Numbered from the stretch's first letter, positions 7,088 to 16,372 are shown. The stretch is DNA of 64,000 bases from an uncultured Porphyromonadaceae bacterium (GCA_947177035.1 CAMWSS010000011.1:1-64000); one strand, 5' to 3'. Notes: generated by a model from the letters alone, not told the origin. Translations and numbers: made by a program.

Positions 7088-9073
7088 TTAGTTGGCGAAA
7101 TCAATCGTCAGACCAAGCTGAAAGCGACGCGGATTGAGCGGATTGTGAGCAGTCGAGAAATAATTGTCGCCACCGAAAAGGCCCTGATTCACGTGACTGC
7201 ACATGACAAAAAAGCGGACCTTGCCGAGTTTCATGTTGACATAGGCGTTACACAGCGGATAGTTGCCGACCATGATCCCCTCGCTCTGATTATAGAACGC
7301 CATCGTGGCGGGCTGATAAGCCAGAGCGTTATAGCGTGTCATGTAGTCGCAATCCACTCCAAACTGCACTTTCAGAGTGGCAATCCGGAAGAGCAGATAC
7401 ATATTCGAATAAATCGACAGGACAGGCAATCTGAGCACGTCGCCTCCGCTTGCCGTCTGATATGTTATCTGATTATCCCAATGCCAGATCCCGAAACCCA
7501 GACGCTGATCCAGGGTCGCACTGAACACCTGTATGTTTCCGGAATGCTGCACCGGCATCGCATCGGCGTTAAAATAAATCAGATTCTGCACATTTTCCAC
7601 TCCGGCACTGATGGTGGTGCCGCTGAGCGGGAAATCCACCGATCCGCCCAGACGCAACCGGCGCGTCATGCCGAAATCATTGCGCCAGACAAAATGATTG
7701 CTCAGATAATTACGCATGAAGAACGACGGACGCTGATTTGTGAAAAATCCGTATGCCTTGACCTCCATGGAATCGGAACGCACCCTGAACTTGGTCGATA
7801 GATCGCCCTGCAGCCTCAGCTCGCCAGCGGCACGTCCGATCAGGCCGATCTCCGCTTCGGCATTATAACGGATGATTGCGCCAATCCGCTTATCAAGACG
7901 GGCGCCGACCGACAACCGGTTCTCAACCTCGCTGTGGTTGAAGCGCGACTCAAACGGAAACGGCGTCAGAGACGGATCCGGAGTCTGTATTGTATCAGGA
8001 GTCTGAGTATATTTCGCCACCTGATGATGCAGAAATGCCGAAAGGCCGAAACGCGCCCATTTATTGAACCCCTCAAGCAACTGTATGCCGACCGTGTTGT
8101 CCAACGTCCAGTAGCTTGACTCATCGCGCGTTGTGCCGGGCGTGAGATAGGTGTTTTTCCAAAAATCGGCGTCTGCTGTCACATCGTCCCTGAACATATG
8201 GTAACCGTTGCGGAAACTCAGCGTGTGGGCAAATGCCGTGACAGGCACAAACTCAGTCCGTTCCACCGAATCATCCGGTTCAGATTCTACCACGCGGCGG
8301 AATCCGAGCTTATAGCGGTTATTGACCATCAGCTGCAACCCGCGCACCCTTGTGTGGGCACCGGTCAGATTCACAGGAATACTGCGGCTGTTGATCTTTC
8401 CGGAGCCGCCCTGCACTTCCTCAGGGTCAAGGATATAGAGATCGTCGACAATGCCGCCGTTCTCCTTGTTCAGAGAATTATACTGATTGAACGCAGCCTG
8501 CATCTCATAACGGTCACCCATATAAGAACCGCTTGCTCCCCAGACAAAGTCTTTCATCGACTGCTTGTCATAATAACCTCTGGAGTACAGAAAATCCATA
8601 AACGCGCCCACCTGCGCCCTTTTGTTGATGTTGCCCGAAAATGTCGCGTGCAGCCGATCCTGAGCTGTTTCGCTCGCTCCGCCGGTCTCATAGCCGAGCA
8701 ACGTCATGGGAACACGGGTGTTATAAAAAATCTGGCGGCTGACGTCGGGCAGATAAGGAAGCAACGGATAATCAAACATAAACTGCGTCGGATCAGGACG
8801 ATCGAAATAGATCATACCGATTCCTTCAGCGCCATAGTTTCCTGTGATGGCCGACGCATTGCCGAACGCCATGCTCGGAATCGCCACATTGGCATAATTG
8901 AGCATCAGAGTGTCTATGGTCGCAGGCACACGGTCACCTAATGGCGGCACAAACCGCCACGCATAACTCAGACTGCCGTCTGTGACAGGCTTCGACTCAG
9001 CGGCCTGCACAGCTGAACCACACGAAATCAGAGCAGTAAGCAATAAAGCTATATCGCGGAATAGACGTTTCAC
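7088..9073 (-). CDS. Putative outer-membrane porin (Porin_10 family)
   Basis: The protein is about 661 residues from the GTG at 9073. It has a signal peptide (KRLFRDIALLLTALISCGSAVQA), then long alternating beta-strand segments rich in aromatic and Tyr/Asn residues and a C-terminal strand ending in FAN, as in large Bacteroidetes barrel proteins. The Porin_10 assignment rests on overall size and the N-terminal pattern FVPPLGDRVPATIDTLMLNY. An ATG at 9091 is in frame, but the -7 box TAAATTTG (9079-9086) lies on those codons, so GTG at 9073 is the likelier start, 5 bases past the box. It would permit passive entry of small solutes; its partner may be the binding protein immediately downstream. 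Confidence 0.75.
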   Translation of the reverse strand: MKRLFRDIALLLTALISCGSAVQAAESKPVTDGSLSYAWRFVPPLGDRVPATIDTLMLNYANVAIPSMAFGNASAITGNYGAEGIGMIYFDRPDPTQFMFDYPLLPYLPDVSRQIFYNTRVPMTLLGYETGGASETAQDRLHATFSGNINKRAQVGAFMDFLYSRGYYDKQSMKDFVWGASGSYMGDRYEMQAAFNQYNSLNKENGGIVDDLYILDPEEVQGGSGKINSRSIPVNLTGAHTRVRGLQLMVNNRYKLGFRRVVESEPDDSVERTEFVPVTAFAHTLSFRNGYHMFRDDVTADADFWKNTYLTPGTTRDESSYWTLDNTVGIQLLEGFNKWARFGLSAFLHHQVAKYTQTPDTIQTPDPSLTPFPFESRFNHSEVENRLSVGARLDKRIGAIIRYNAEAEIGLIGRAAGELRLQGDLSTKFRVRSDSMEVKAYGFFTNQRPSFFMRNYLSNHFVWRNDFGMTRRLRLGGSVDFPLSGTTISAGVENVQNLIYFNADAMPVQHSGNIQVFSATLDQRLGFGIWHWDNQITYQTASGGDVLRLPVLSIYSNMYLLFRIATLKVQFGVDCDYMTRYNALAYQPATMAFYNQSEGIMVGNYPLCNAYVNMKLGKVRFFVMCSHVNQGLFGGDNYFSTAHNPLNPRRFQLGLTIDFAN

Positions 9074-9078
9074 TGCCA

Positions 9079-9086
9079 CAAATTTA
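9079..9086 (-). promoter_or_regulatory. -7 box of the porin gene
   Basis: The minus strand reads TAAATTTG, matching TAnnTTTG, with five bases to a GTG at 9073. It decides the start of the porin, since the in-frame ATG at 9091 lies upstream of it. Confidence 0.5.
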
Positions 9087-9117
9087 CACATTATAATTCA
9101 ATTTGGAAAAAAATCAC

Positions 9118-9125
9118 TAACTTTG
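9118..9125 (+). promoter_or_regulatory. -7 box of the SPOR-folE operon
   Basis: TAACTTTG matches the consensus and lies 20 bases before the ATG at 9146. It probably drives the SPOR protein, folE, DUF4293 and glycosyltransferase genes together. Confidence 0.55.
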
Positions 9126-9145
9126 CACACCAACAGACCTATAAT

Positions 9146-9628
9146 ATGATCCGCATATTTCTATTCATAATACTGACATCAAGCGCATTAGCTGCCACAG
9201 CCCGGAATTTTGCCGACAAACTTGACTCGCGGGCCAACGTGACAGTGACGCAACCGGCGTCACTTCGCGCCCGCCTGGCTTCGGCCCGCACTGTAGCAGA
9301 GACGGAAACAGGCGTTGACGAAACTGCTGCCACGACCACATCGCCGGCAACGTCCGCCACTGCCGGCGGATATAGAGTCCAGGTGTTCAGCGACAACAAT
9401 CCCCGCACTGCCAAACGCGAAGCCCAGAGCAAAGCCGCGGCACTCAGCGGAACATTCCCCCAATGGGCCACATATCTGACATTTGACTCCCCCTATTGGC
9501 GGTTGCGTGTCGGAGATTTCCGCACATATGAAGACGCCACCCAGGCGGTAGTGGAACTGAAAAACGCCTTTCCGGCATGGCGCCGCGAATTGCGCGTGGT
9601 GCGCGACCGCATCAAAGTAACAGACTGA
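9146..9628 (+). CDS. Secreted SPOR-domain protein
   Basis: The 160-residue protein has a signal peptide (about residues 1-19, ending near ALAATA), a Thr/Ala-rich linker (about residues 45-73) and a C-terminal SPOR-like domain starting GGYRVQVFSDNNPRTAKREA. The domain continues through WRLRVGDFRTYEDATQA, the second half of the repeat. SPOR domains bind glycan strands of peptidoglycan lacking peptide stems, often at division sites, so the protein likely acts in the periplasm on cell-wall turnover or division. It ends one base before folE and shares its promoter. Similar small SPOR proteins are common in Bacteroidales; no enzymatic domain is present. Confidence 0.8.
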   Translation: MIRIFLFIILTSSALAATARNFADKLDSRANVTVTQPASLRARLASARTVAETETGVDETAATTTSPATSATAGGYRVQVFSDNNPRTAKREAQSKAAALSGTFPQWATYLTFDSPYWRLRVGDFRTYEDATQAVVELKNAFPAWRRELRVVRDRIKVTD

Positions 9629-9629
9629 A

Positions 9630-10211
9630 ATGGAACGTAAAGAATACGACGAAAGCAAAGTGGCCGAAGTGGCCAGTCATTTTGAAGCCATCCTAAAGCT
9701 CATAGGCGAAGACCCTGAGCGGGAGGGACTTCTCAAAACTCCTGTACGTGCTGCCAAAGCTCTGCTATATGCCACATCCGGCTACCGGATCAACCCGACA
9801 GAGGTGATGCGGCAGGCCATCTTCAGCTACAACGGTTCGCAGATGGTAATCGTCAAAGACATTGAATTTTACTCTCTCTGCGAACACCATATACTGCCCT
9901 TCTTCGGCACAATGAGCATCGGCTATATTCCTGACGGCACCATGCTCGGACTGAGCAAACTGGCCCGAGTGGTCGACGCATATGCCCGCCGACTGCAAGT
10001 GCAGGAGCACCTCACCGCACAAGTCTGCCGGGAAATATTCACGACACTTCCGGCCAAAGGCGTGATCGTGAGTTGCACCGCACAACACCTCTGCATGAAA
10101 ATGCGCGGCGTCGAGAAGCAAGAAAGCGCCACAACCACAGTGGACTATCTCGGCTCATTTGCCGACGATCCGGCTTTGCGCGCAGAATTTTTCGCCGCTG
10201 TCCGAAACTAA
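9630..10211 (+). CDS. folE: GTP cyclohydrolase I
   Basis: The 193-residue enzyme converts GTP to 7,8-dihydroneopterin triphosphate, the first step of folate (and possibly queuosine) synthesis. The zinc and active-site motifs are clear: SLCEHHILPFFG with Cys and two His, VQEHLTAQV, and the C-terminal CTAQHLCMKMRGVEKQ segment carrying the second zinc cysteine. Length matches type I (FolE1). It lies in a tight run with a SPOR protein, one base upstream, and a DUF4293 membrane protein 21 bases downstream. folC, another folate gene, is also in this window but 52 kb away. Confidence 0.96.
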   Translation: MERKEYDESKVAEVASHFEAILKLIGEDPEREGLLKTPVRAAKALLYATSGYRINPTEVMRQAIFSYNGSQMVIVKDIEFYSLCEHHILPFFGTMSIGYIPDGTMLGLSKLARVVDAYARRLQVQEHLTAQVCREIFTTLPAKGVIVSCTAQHLCMKMRGVEKQESATTTVDYLGSFADDPALRAEFFAAVRN

Positions 10212-10232
10212 AACCCCGCCAACTTCGAAACA

Positions 10233-10637
10233 ATGCAAATCCAACGACTCCAGACCCTCTATCTGTTTTTTGCCCTCATTCTCCAGACCGCATCGATCTT
10301 CATGCCCTGGTGGACAACAAGCGAAACAACGATCGGACCGGCCGACGATCCGATGACTCTGATCCTCTCCATTCTCGCCTCAGCTCTTGCTCTGGCCGGA
10401 ATCTGTCTGTTCAAAAATCTTCGCCGCCAGAAACTCGCGGCTGGATTATGCGCATTAATGGGACTTCTGTCTGTGTCATACGCTCTTGCGCTGACATACC
10501 TGACTCCCGACTCTGAAGTCGTTTCTATCGCCGCCGGCACCATTCCCATGGCAATAGGCGCTATTTTCGCCATCATGGCACGCAACCGCGTGATCCACGA
10601 CGAAAAACTGCTGCGCAGCGCCGACCGCCTCAGATAA
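10233..10637 (+). CDS. DUF4293 four-helix membrane protein
   Basis: The 134-residue protein begins MQIQRLQTLYLFFALIL and has four predicted membrane helices (about residues 10-25, 43-60, 68-90 and 97-113), then a charged cytoplasmic tail. Length and the N-terminal pattern fit the Bacteroidetes-specific family DUF4293. No function is established. It sits between folE (21 bases away) and a glycosyltransferase (4 bases away), so it is cotranscribed with both, which does not by itself indicate a role. Confidence 0.75.
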   Translation: MQIQRLQTLYLFFALILQTASIFMPWWTTSETTIGPADDPMTLILSILASALALAGICLFKNLRRQKLAAGLCALMGLLSVSYALALTYLTPDSEVVSIAAGTIPMAIGAIFAIMARNRVIHDEKLLRSADRLR

Positions 10638-10641
10638 GCAT

Positions 10642-11355
10642 ATGCTCTTCAGCGTCATCACCGTCTGCTACAATGCCGACAATGCCATAACCCCCACCCT
10701 GCTCAGCGTGGCTGAGCAGGATTTCGCTGATTTTGAGCACATAATCATGGACGGCGCCTCGACAGACTCGACAGTCGACCTGTGCCGGCAGCACTCGCTT
10801 CCGCAAACCAGGCTGTTCAGCGAGCCAGACCGCGGCATATATGACGCCATGAACAAAGCCATGGCATGCGCCAAAGGCGATTATCTGATCTTCTTGAATG
10901 CAGGCGACGCGTTTCCGTCGCCACACACGCTGGCTGAATATGCCAGAGCGATCACCGCACACAACCGTCCGGGAATAGTCTATGGACAGACAACGCTGGT
11001 CGACACAGACCGCAACCAAATCGGGCCACGCCACCTGACCGCACCCGAACACCTGACCTGGCGTAGCTTTGCCAACGGAATGCTGGTGTGTCATCAGGCC
11101 ATGGCTGTCAAACGCAGCATCGCCGACCGTTACGACACACAATATCGATTGTCGGCAGACTTTGACTGGGTAATCAGATGCCTCAAGCGATCGCCTCACA
11201 ATCACTACACTGGCTCGGTCACGGCGCTATATCTCAACGAAGGCGCAACCACAGCCAACCACCGGCGCTCGCTGATGGAACGATTCCGGATAATGTGTCA
11301 TTATTACGGCACATTACCCACAATCATCCGTCATATCAAATTCCTTTTCCGCTGA
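10642..11355 (+). CDS. Family 2 glycosyltransferase
   Basis: The 237-residue protein is a single GT-A domain. It starts FSVITVCYNADNAITPTLLSV, has the nucleotide-sugar motif DFEHIIMDGASTDST and GDYLIFLNAGDAF, where the metal-binding acidic residue is expected, and ends with a basic membrane-proximal tail. It has no membrane helices. Close relatives are WcaA-like enzymes that add sugars to exopolysaccharide or O-antigen repeats; the sugar cannot be predicted. No other polysaccharide genes surround it, so it may act in housekeeping glycan assembly. Its 3' end faces the convergent TonB-C gene across 11 bases with no hairpin between them. Confidence 0.88.
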   Translation: MLFSVITVCYNADNAITPTLLSVAEQDFADFEHIIMDGASTDSTVDLCRQHSLPQTRLFSEPDRGIYDAMNKAMACAKGDYLIFLNAGDAFPSPHTLAEYARAITAHNRPGIVYGQTTLVDTDRNQIGPRHLTAPEHLTWRSFANGMLVCHQAMAVKRSIADRYDTQYRLSADFDWVIRCLKRSPHNHYTGSVTALYLNEGATTANHRRSLMERFRIMCHYYGTLPTIIRHIKFLFR

Positions 11356-11366
11356 CCCATCGTCGA

Positions 11367-12260
11367 TCAGTCTGCCTCAGCCATCACCACAACCTCCTCG
11401 AGTATGGTCATCGGCGCCATCGGCGTATAATCGGCCTTAACGTATGGCTTACCGGAGATCTGGAAACGCACCGGGAGAAGGAAACGCGACGGAAATGGTT
11501 CTCCATTGATTTTGGTCGCACCCACTTGCTCAACAGCCTTGCCGACAGACCTTACAGCCTCGTCGATCAACATCTGGATATCTTTTTTCTGCACTCCGGG
11601 AGCGCCAGATTTACGCGGATCAGGAAACGCTTTGGTATAGGCCACGTTGAATGTCCCGTCGCTATCCACGTCAAATATGACGTAAACAGTGCCTGTCAGA
11701 CTTTTCTTGATCGCTTTCTCAGGATAATGCCAGATCCCGGCCATCGCCTCCACAAATTCAGCAGTGCCGCATCCTGTCATCTCCATCGGTTCTTCCGGCG
11801 CATCAGGAAATTTGAATACTATCGGCAAGGTAAAATACACATTAACTGCTTTACCTTCCATTGAGCCAGGCTTGAACTTCGGAAACATACCGACCACGCG
11901 AAGCGCCTCGGCATCAAGCACAGAATCTTTGCCCCTGATAACCTTGGCCTTTGACACGCTGCCGTCACGACCGACAACAAACTGCACTATGACGCGAAAA
12001 CTGGATCCATAGCCATAGTCAGCCACATTCTCGGGATATTGCAGATTTTCATTGATAAATTCAAGCATTTTTTCATTCCCGCCGATAAATTCCGGCATAA
12101 CCTCAGCTACCACATAGACCTTGTCTGTATCGACAGCCTCTTTGGCTGACAACGCCCGCACTTCATTCGTGGATCCGTGAGCACAGACCGGAAGCAGAAC
12201 CAGCGATGACAGCAGAGCCAGTGTGTGAATTCCTTTTGGCAGCCGCTCTATTTTGATCAT
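11367..12260 (-). CDS. Secreted protein with two TonB C-terminal-like domains
   Basis: The 297-residue protein has a signal peptide (about residues 1-29) rather than the usual TonB membrane anchor and proline-rich spacer. It then has a good TonB_C domain (about residues 53-150: FRVIVQFVVGRDGSVSKAKV, then PKFKPGSMEGKAVNVYFTLP) and a second, more divergent copy (about residues 170-283: GTVYVIFDVDSDGTFNVAYT ending FLLPVRFQI). TonB_C domains contact TonB boxes of outer-membrane receptors. A soluble tandem version could be a periplasmic accessory or an assembly protein rather than an energy transducer. The gene is alone, with a complete promoter at 12298-12328. Confidence 0.78.
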   Translation of the reverse strand: MIKIERLPKGIHTLALLSSLVLLPVCAHGSTNEVRALSAKEAVDTDKVYVVAEVMPEFIGGNEKMLEFINENLQYPENVADYGYGSSFRVIVQFVVGRDGSVSKAKVIRGKDSVLDAEALRVVGMFPKFKPGSMEGKAVNVYFTLPIVFKFPDAPEEPMEMTGCGTAEFVEAMAGIWHYPEKAIKKSLTGTVYVIFDVDSDGTFNVAYTKAFPDPRKSGAPGVQKKDIQMLIDEAVRSVGKAVEQVGATKINGEPFPSRFLLPVRFQISGKPYVKADYTPMAPMTILEEVVVMAEAD

Positions 12261-12297
12261 GACTGTAAAATTTTTACTTTAGTGAATAATTCCGTGA

Positions 12298-12328
12298 CAA
12301 AGATAACACATTCTTTCTTTTTCGCAAA
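12298..12328 (-). promoter_or_regulatory. Promoter of the tandem TonB-C gene
   Basis: The minus strand has -33 TTTG (12325-12328), a 19-base spacer and -7 TATCTTTG (12298-12305), full matches to the Bacteroidetes consensus. The start codon is 37 bases downstream. Confidence 0.7.
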
Positions 12329-12372
12329 ATAATTTTCACACAAAAACACTTCGACCCTACAGAAATTATGCC

Positions 12373-12380
12373 TACCTTTG
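12373..12380 (+). promoter_or_regulatory. -7 box of uvrB-ygiQ
   Basis: TACCTTTG matches TAnnTTTG and ends 6 bases before the ATG at 12387. An in-frame TTG at 12378 lies inside the box and cannot be the start if this promoter is used. Confidence 0.6.
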
Positions 12381-12386
12381 TATATT

Positions 12387-14510
12387 ATGAATTTCAAACT
12401 CGCATCTGATTATAAACCGACAGGTGACCAGCCTCAGGCCATCGAAGCTCTGGCCGAAGGAGTGGAGCGTGGAGATCCGGCTCAAGTGTTGCTTGGAGTG
12501 ACTGGATCAGGCAAAACATTCACCATGGCCAACGTGATCCAGAAGGTGCAGCGTCCGACTCTGATCCTGAGCCACAACAAGACACTTGCCGCACAGCTTT
12601 ATTCAGAATTCAAGCAGTTTTATCCCGACAATTCCGTCCAGTATTTTGTCAGCTACTATGACTACTACCAGCCAGAGGCATACATTCCTGGCATTGACCG
12701 ATATATCGAAAAAGACCTGATGATCAATCAGGAAATTGAGCGGCTCAGACTGTCAACAGTCTCGGCCCTCATGTCGGGACGGCGTGATGTGGTGGTGGTG
12801 TCGTCGGTCAGCTGCCTGTATGGCATGGGCAATCCGGCCGACTTCAAGACCAACGTGGTCGAGATCAAAGTCGGGATGAAGATTCCGCGTAATCAGTTCC
12901 TGCGGCGTCTGGTAGACGCATTATATTCGCGCAAAGCCGACGCGCTCGACCCAGGCACATTCCGCGTGCACGGCGACACGGTTGAAATCCGGCTGGCTTA
13001 TGAAGACATCACGCTGCGGGTTGTATTCTGGGGCGACGAGATCGAGTCCATATCGACCATACACCCCGTCGACGGAGTGAGCCTTGGCAGCCATGACGTG
13101 TTTCGCATCAACCCGGCCACGCTGTTTGTGACGTCGCCGGCACGACAGGCATCGGCCCTGGCCCGGATAGCAATCGATCTCGACGACCGGGTGCTCGATT
13201 TTCAGAACGAGGACAGGCTTCTTGAGGCTCAGCGACTGCGTGAGCGAGTGACTTATGACATGGAGATGATACGCGAGATCGGACACTGCTCCGGCATCGA
13301 GAACTATTCGCGATATTTCGACGGACGCAACGCTGGCGACAGGCCATTCTGCCTGCTTGACTATTTTCCGGACGACTTCCTGACAATAATCGACGAAAGC
13401 CACGTCACAGTGCCGCAGATACGCGCGATGTATGGCGGCGACGTGTCGCGCAAGCACAACCTTGTGGAATATGGCTTCAGACTCCCGGCCGCGTTCGACA
13501 ACCGCCCGCTGCGATTTGACGAATTCGAGGCTATGGTGCCGCAGACGATCTATGTCAGCGCCACCCCTGCCGACTATGAACTGCAACAGGCCGAAGGCGT
13601 GGTGGTGGAACAGATCATCCGCCCCACCGGCCTGCTTGATCCGGAGATCGAGGTCAGACCGTCGCTGCACCAGATAGACGATCTGATGTGTGAGATACAG
13701 CAGTGCATCGAACGCAACGAGCGCGTGCTGGTCACCACCCTCACCAAGGCGATGGCTGAAGAACTGAATGAATATCTGACGAAATATGACATCAGCTCGG
13801 CCTATATGCACTCTGACGTGAAGACCCTCGACCGCATCAGGATTCTCGACGAACTGCGCGCAGGCCAGCTCGACGTGCTGGTAGGCGTCAATCTGCTGCG
13901 CGAGGGCCTTGACCTGCCCGAAGTGTCGTTGGTAGCCATTCTCGACGCTGATAAGGAGGGCTTCCTGCGGTCACACAGATCACTGACACAGACAGTCGGA
14001 CGCGCGGCACGCAATCTCAACGGCCACGTAATAATGTATGCCGACAAGATCACCGACTCCATGCGCCAGACCATTGAAGAGACAGAGCGCCGGCGCTCAA
14101 TCCAGCTCGCCTACAACGAGCAGCACGGCATCACTCCTCAGGCAATCGTCAAGGCCCGGTCGCGCATCGTCGGACTCGACCGCGAGGCCATCGAGGACCT
14201 GACCCCGGCCGGAAGCCTGAAAAATCTTTCGTCGACCACCGGAAAGACCGGACGCTCGTCCTCAAAACCGGCGTCGCCGCGCCCCTACAGTTTCGAAGAC
14301 GAATACAACGCAGTCTCACTCGGCGTGGCAGCCGATCCGGTCGTGCGCTACATGAGCGCTGACGAACTGCGCAAAAACGCCGAGCGGACCGAAAAGGAAA
14401 TGCTCAAAGCCGCCAAGGCTATGGATTTTCTTGAAGCGGCAAGGCTGCGCGACGAGATGATACGCCTGAACGACCTGGCCAGACAATACGAAGAATCAGA
14501 CAGACAATGA
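12387..14510 (+). CDS. uvrB: Excinuclease ABC subunit B
   Basis: The 707-residue protein is the damage-verifying helicase-like subunit of nucleotide excision repair, loaded by UvrA and handing DNA to UvrC. Visible are Walker A GVTGSGKT (residues 37-44), the beta-hairpin region YYDYYQPEAYIP that clamps a strand, the DEAD-like IIDESH, helicase motifs VGVNLLREGLDLPEVSL and QTVGRAARN, and the C-terminal UVR coiled coil (ending AARLRDEMIRLNDLARQYEE). The start at 12387 gives the classical MNFKLASDYKPTGDQPQAI N-terminus. It overlaps ygiQ by 4 bases. uvrA is not in the window. Confidence 0.97.
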   Translation: MNFKLASDYKPTGDQPQAIEALAEGVERGDPAQVLLGVTGSGKTFTMANVIQKVQRPTLILSHNKTLAAQLYSEFKQFYPDNSVQYFVSYYDYYQPEAYIPGIDRYIEKDLMINQEIERLRLSTVSALMSGRRDVVVVSSVSCLYGMGNPADFKTNVVEIKVGMKIPRNQFLRRLVDALYSRKADALDPGTFRVHGDTVEIRLAYEDITLRVVFWGDEIESISTIHPVDGVSLGSHDVFRINPATLFVTSPARQASALARIAIDLDDRVLDFQNEDRLLEAQRLRERVTYDMEMIREIGHCSGIENYSRYFDGRNAGDRPFCLLDYFPDDFLTIIDESHVTVPQIRAMYGGDVSRKHNLVEYGFRLPAAFDNRPLRFDEFEAMVPQTIYVSATPADYELQQAEGVVVEQIIRPTGLLDPEIEVRPSLHQIDDLMCEIQQCIERNERVLVTTLTKAMAEELNEYLTKYDISSAYMHSDVKTLDRIRILDELRAGQLDVLVGVNLLREGLDLPEVSLVAILDADKEGFLRSHRSLTQTVGRAARNLNGHVIMYADKITDSMRQTIEETERRRSIQLAYNEQHGITPQAIVKARSRIVGLDREAIEDLTPAGSLKNLSSTTGKTGRSSSKPASPRPYSFEDEYNAVSLGVAADPVVRYMSADELRKNAERTEKEMLKAAKAMDFLEAARLRDEMIRLNDLARQYEESDRQ

Positions 14511-16372
14511 ACAATACTCCTTATATTCATGCCGACCGCTTCCTGCCCACTTCAGTAAAAGAGATGGAAGCGCTCGGATGGGATCACATCGACGTGGTTC
14601 TGTTCAGCGGAGACGCATACGTGGACCATCCGTCGTTCGGTGCCGCGGTGATCGGGCGCACTCTCCAGGCCGCCGGCTATAACGTGGCACTGGTGCCGCA
14701 GCCAAACTGGCGCGACGACCTGCGTGACTTCCGTAAGTTCGGCCGACCGAGACTGTTTTTCGGGATCTCGCCTGGCGCGATGGACTCAATGGTCAACCAC
14801 TACACCGCCGCACGCCGGCGACGGAGCGACGACGCCTTTACTCCCGACGGACGCGCAGGCATGAGACCGGATTATCCCACTGTGGTGTATTCCGAAATAC
14901 TGCGCCGGCTTTTTCCCGACGTGCCGATTGTGGCCGGTGGCATCGAGGCTTCGCTCCGCCGCCTGTCTCACTATGACTACTGGCAGGATCGGCTCCGTCC
15001 GTCCATCATAATGGACGCGCCGGTCGACATGATCATATATGGCATGGGGGAGCAATCCGTGGTTGAGGTGGCCCGCAAGCTGGAAGAGGGCAAGAGCATA
15101 TCGGACATGACAGATTTGCCGCAGACCGTGGTGAAGCTGCGTAGCAGCGACATCCCTGAAGCCGATTGCCACAACATTATCCTCAACTCCTATGAACGAT
15201 GCCTGGCCGACAAACGCGCGCAGGCCGCCAATTTCAAGCACATCGAGCAACAGAGCAACCGCATGCGTCCCGACACGGTGCTCTGGCAGCAACATGGACG
15301 CCATGCCGTCAAAGTCAACCCTATGTATCCGGCGCTGACAACCGCGCAGATAGACTCGTCGTTCGACTTGCCTTACACACGCATGCCCCACCCACGCTAC
15401 AAAGGAAAGCGCATACCGGCATATGAGATGATACGCCATTCCGTCAACCTTCACCGGGGATGCTTCGGCGGATGCGCGTTCTGCACCATATCGGCCCACC
15501 AGGGCAAATTCATAGCCTCGCGCAGCAAGGAGTCGATTCTCCGCGAAGTCAAGGCCGTCACCCGAATGCCTGACTTCAAGGGCTACATCAGCGATCTGGG
15601 CGGTCCGTCGGCCAACATGTATGCCATGCACGGACGCGATCTCGGAATCTGCGAAAAGTGTCTTCGTCCGTCATGTCTCCACCCGCAGCCATGCCGCAAC
15701 CTCAACAATGACCACCGGCCGCTGCTGGAAATATACCACGCCGTCGACGCCATGCCCGAAATCAAAAAGTCGTTCGTCGGAAGCGGTGTGCGCTATGATC
15801 TGTCGATGGCACCCTCCGGATCGCGGGAGATCGACGCCGCCAACCGCCTTTATAATGAAGAGCTTATAGCTCACCACGTGTCCGGACGCCTGAAAGTCGC
15901 GCCTGAACACACTGAAGACACCGTGCTCGATGTGATGCGCAAGCCTTCCTTCCGGCTGTTTTATGAATTCAAGGAGATATTTGACAAAGTCAACACCCGC
16001 CACGGACTAAACCAGCAACTCATCCCATACTTCATCTCGAGCCATCCCGGATGCCGGGAAGTCGACATGGCGGAGCTGGCAGTGAAAACCCGCCGCCTCC
16101 ACTTTCAGCTCGAGCAGGTGCAGGACTTCACCCCAACACCGATGACTCTGGCCACCGAGATATATTATACCGGCATCCACCCATACACAGGCACAAAAAT
16201 ATTCACTGCCACACGTCCGGAGCAGAAACAAGACCAGCGGCGCTTCTTTTTCTGGTATGACCCCGGCCAACGCGCCGGAATCCAGGCCTCGTTGCGCCGG
16301 CTCCACCGGCCAGACCTGATCGCGGCCCTCTACCCCCGCCGCGGACCGTCAGATCACCGTAATGGTGGCTGA
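14507..16372 (+). CDS. YgiQ family radical SAM protein
   Basis: The 621-residue protein has a vitamin-B12-binding-like N-terminal half followed by a radical SAM domain with the [4Fe-4S] motif CX3CX2C at C319/C323/C326 (RGCFGGCAFCTISAHQGK). Length and the start FLPTSVKEMEALGWDHIDVV match the widespread YgiQ family, whose substrate is not established. An extra cysteine cluster (CEKCLRPSCLHPQPC, about residues 384-398) may bind a second cluster, as in the family. Translation is coupled to uvrB through the overlap ATGA. Its last 24 bases overlap the end of a decayed glycosidase gene on the other strand. Confidence 0.9.
   Translation: MNNTPYIHADRFLPTSVKEMEALGWDHIDVVLFSGDAYVDHPSFGAAVIGRTLQAAGYNVALVPQPNWRDDLRDFRKFGRPRLFFGISPGAMDSMVNHYTAARRRRSDDAFTPDGRAGMRPDYPTVVYSEILRRLFPDVPIVAGGIEASLRRLSHYDYWQDRLRPSIIMDAPVDMIIYGMGEQSVVEVARKLEEGKSISDMTDLPQTVVKLRSSDIPEADCHNIILNSYERCLADKRAQAANFKHIEQQSNRMRPDTVLWQQHGRHAVKVNPMYPALTTAQIDSSFDLPYTRMPHPRYKGKRIPAYEMIRHSVNLHRGCFGGCAFCTISAHQGKFIASRSKESILREVKAVTRMPDFKGYISDLGGPSANMYAMHGRDLGICEKCLRPSCLHPQPCRNLNNDHRPLLEIYHAVDAMPEIKKSFVGSGVRYDLSMAPSGSREIDAANRLYNEELIAHHVSGRLKVAPEHTEDTVLDVMRKPSFRLFYEFKEIFDKVNTRHGLNQQLIPYFISSHPGCREVDMAELAVKTRRLHFQLEQVQDFTPTPMTLATEIYYTGIHPYTGTKIFTATRPEQKQDQRRFFFWYDPGQRAGIQASLRRLHRPDLIAALYPRRGPSDHRNGG

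Noticed and set aside
7185..7200. Possible parS site around a TCACGTGA palindrome
   Set aside because: Only the central 8 bases are palindromic; the outer bases do not match the TGTTTCACGTGAAACA consensus well, and it lies inside the porin gene.
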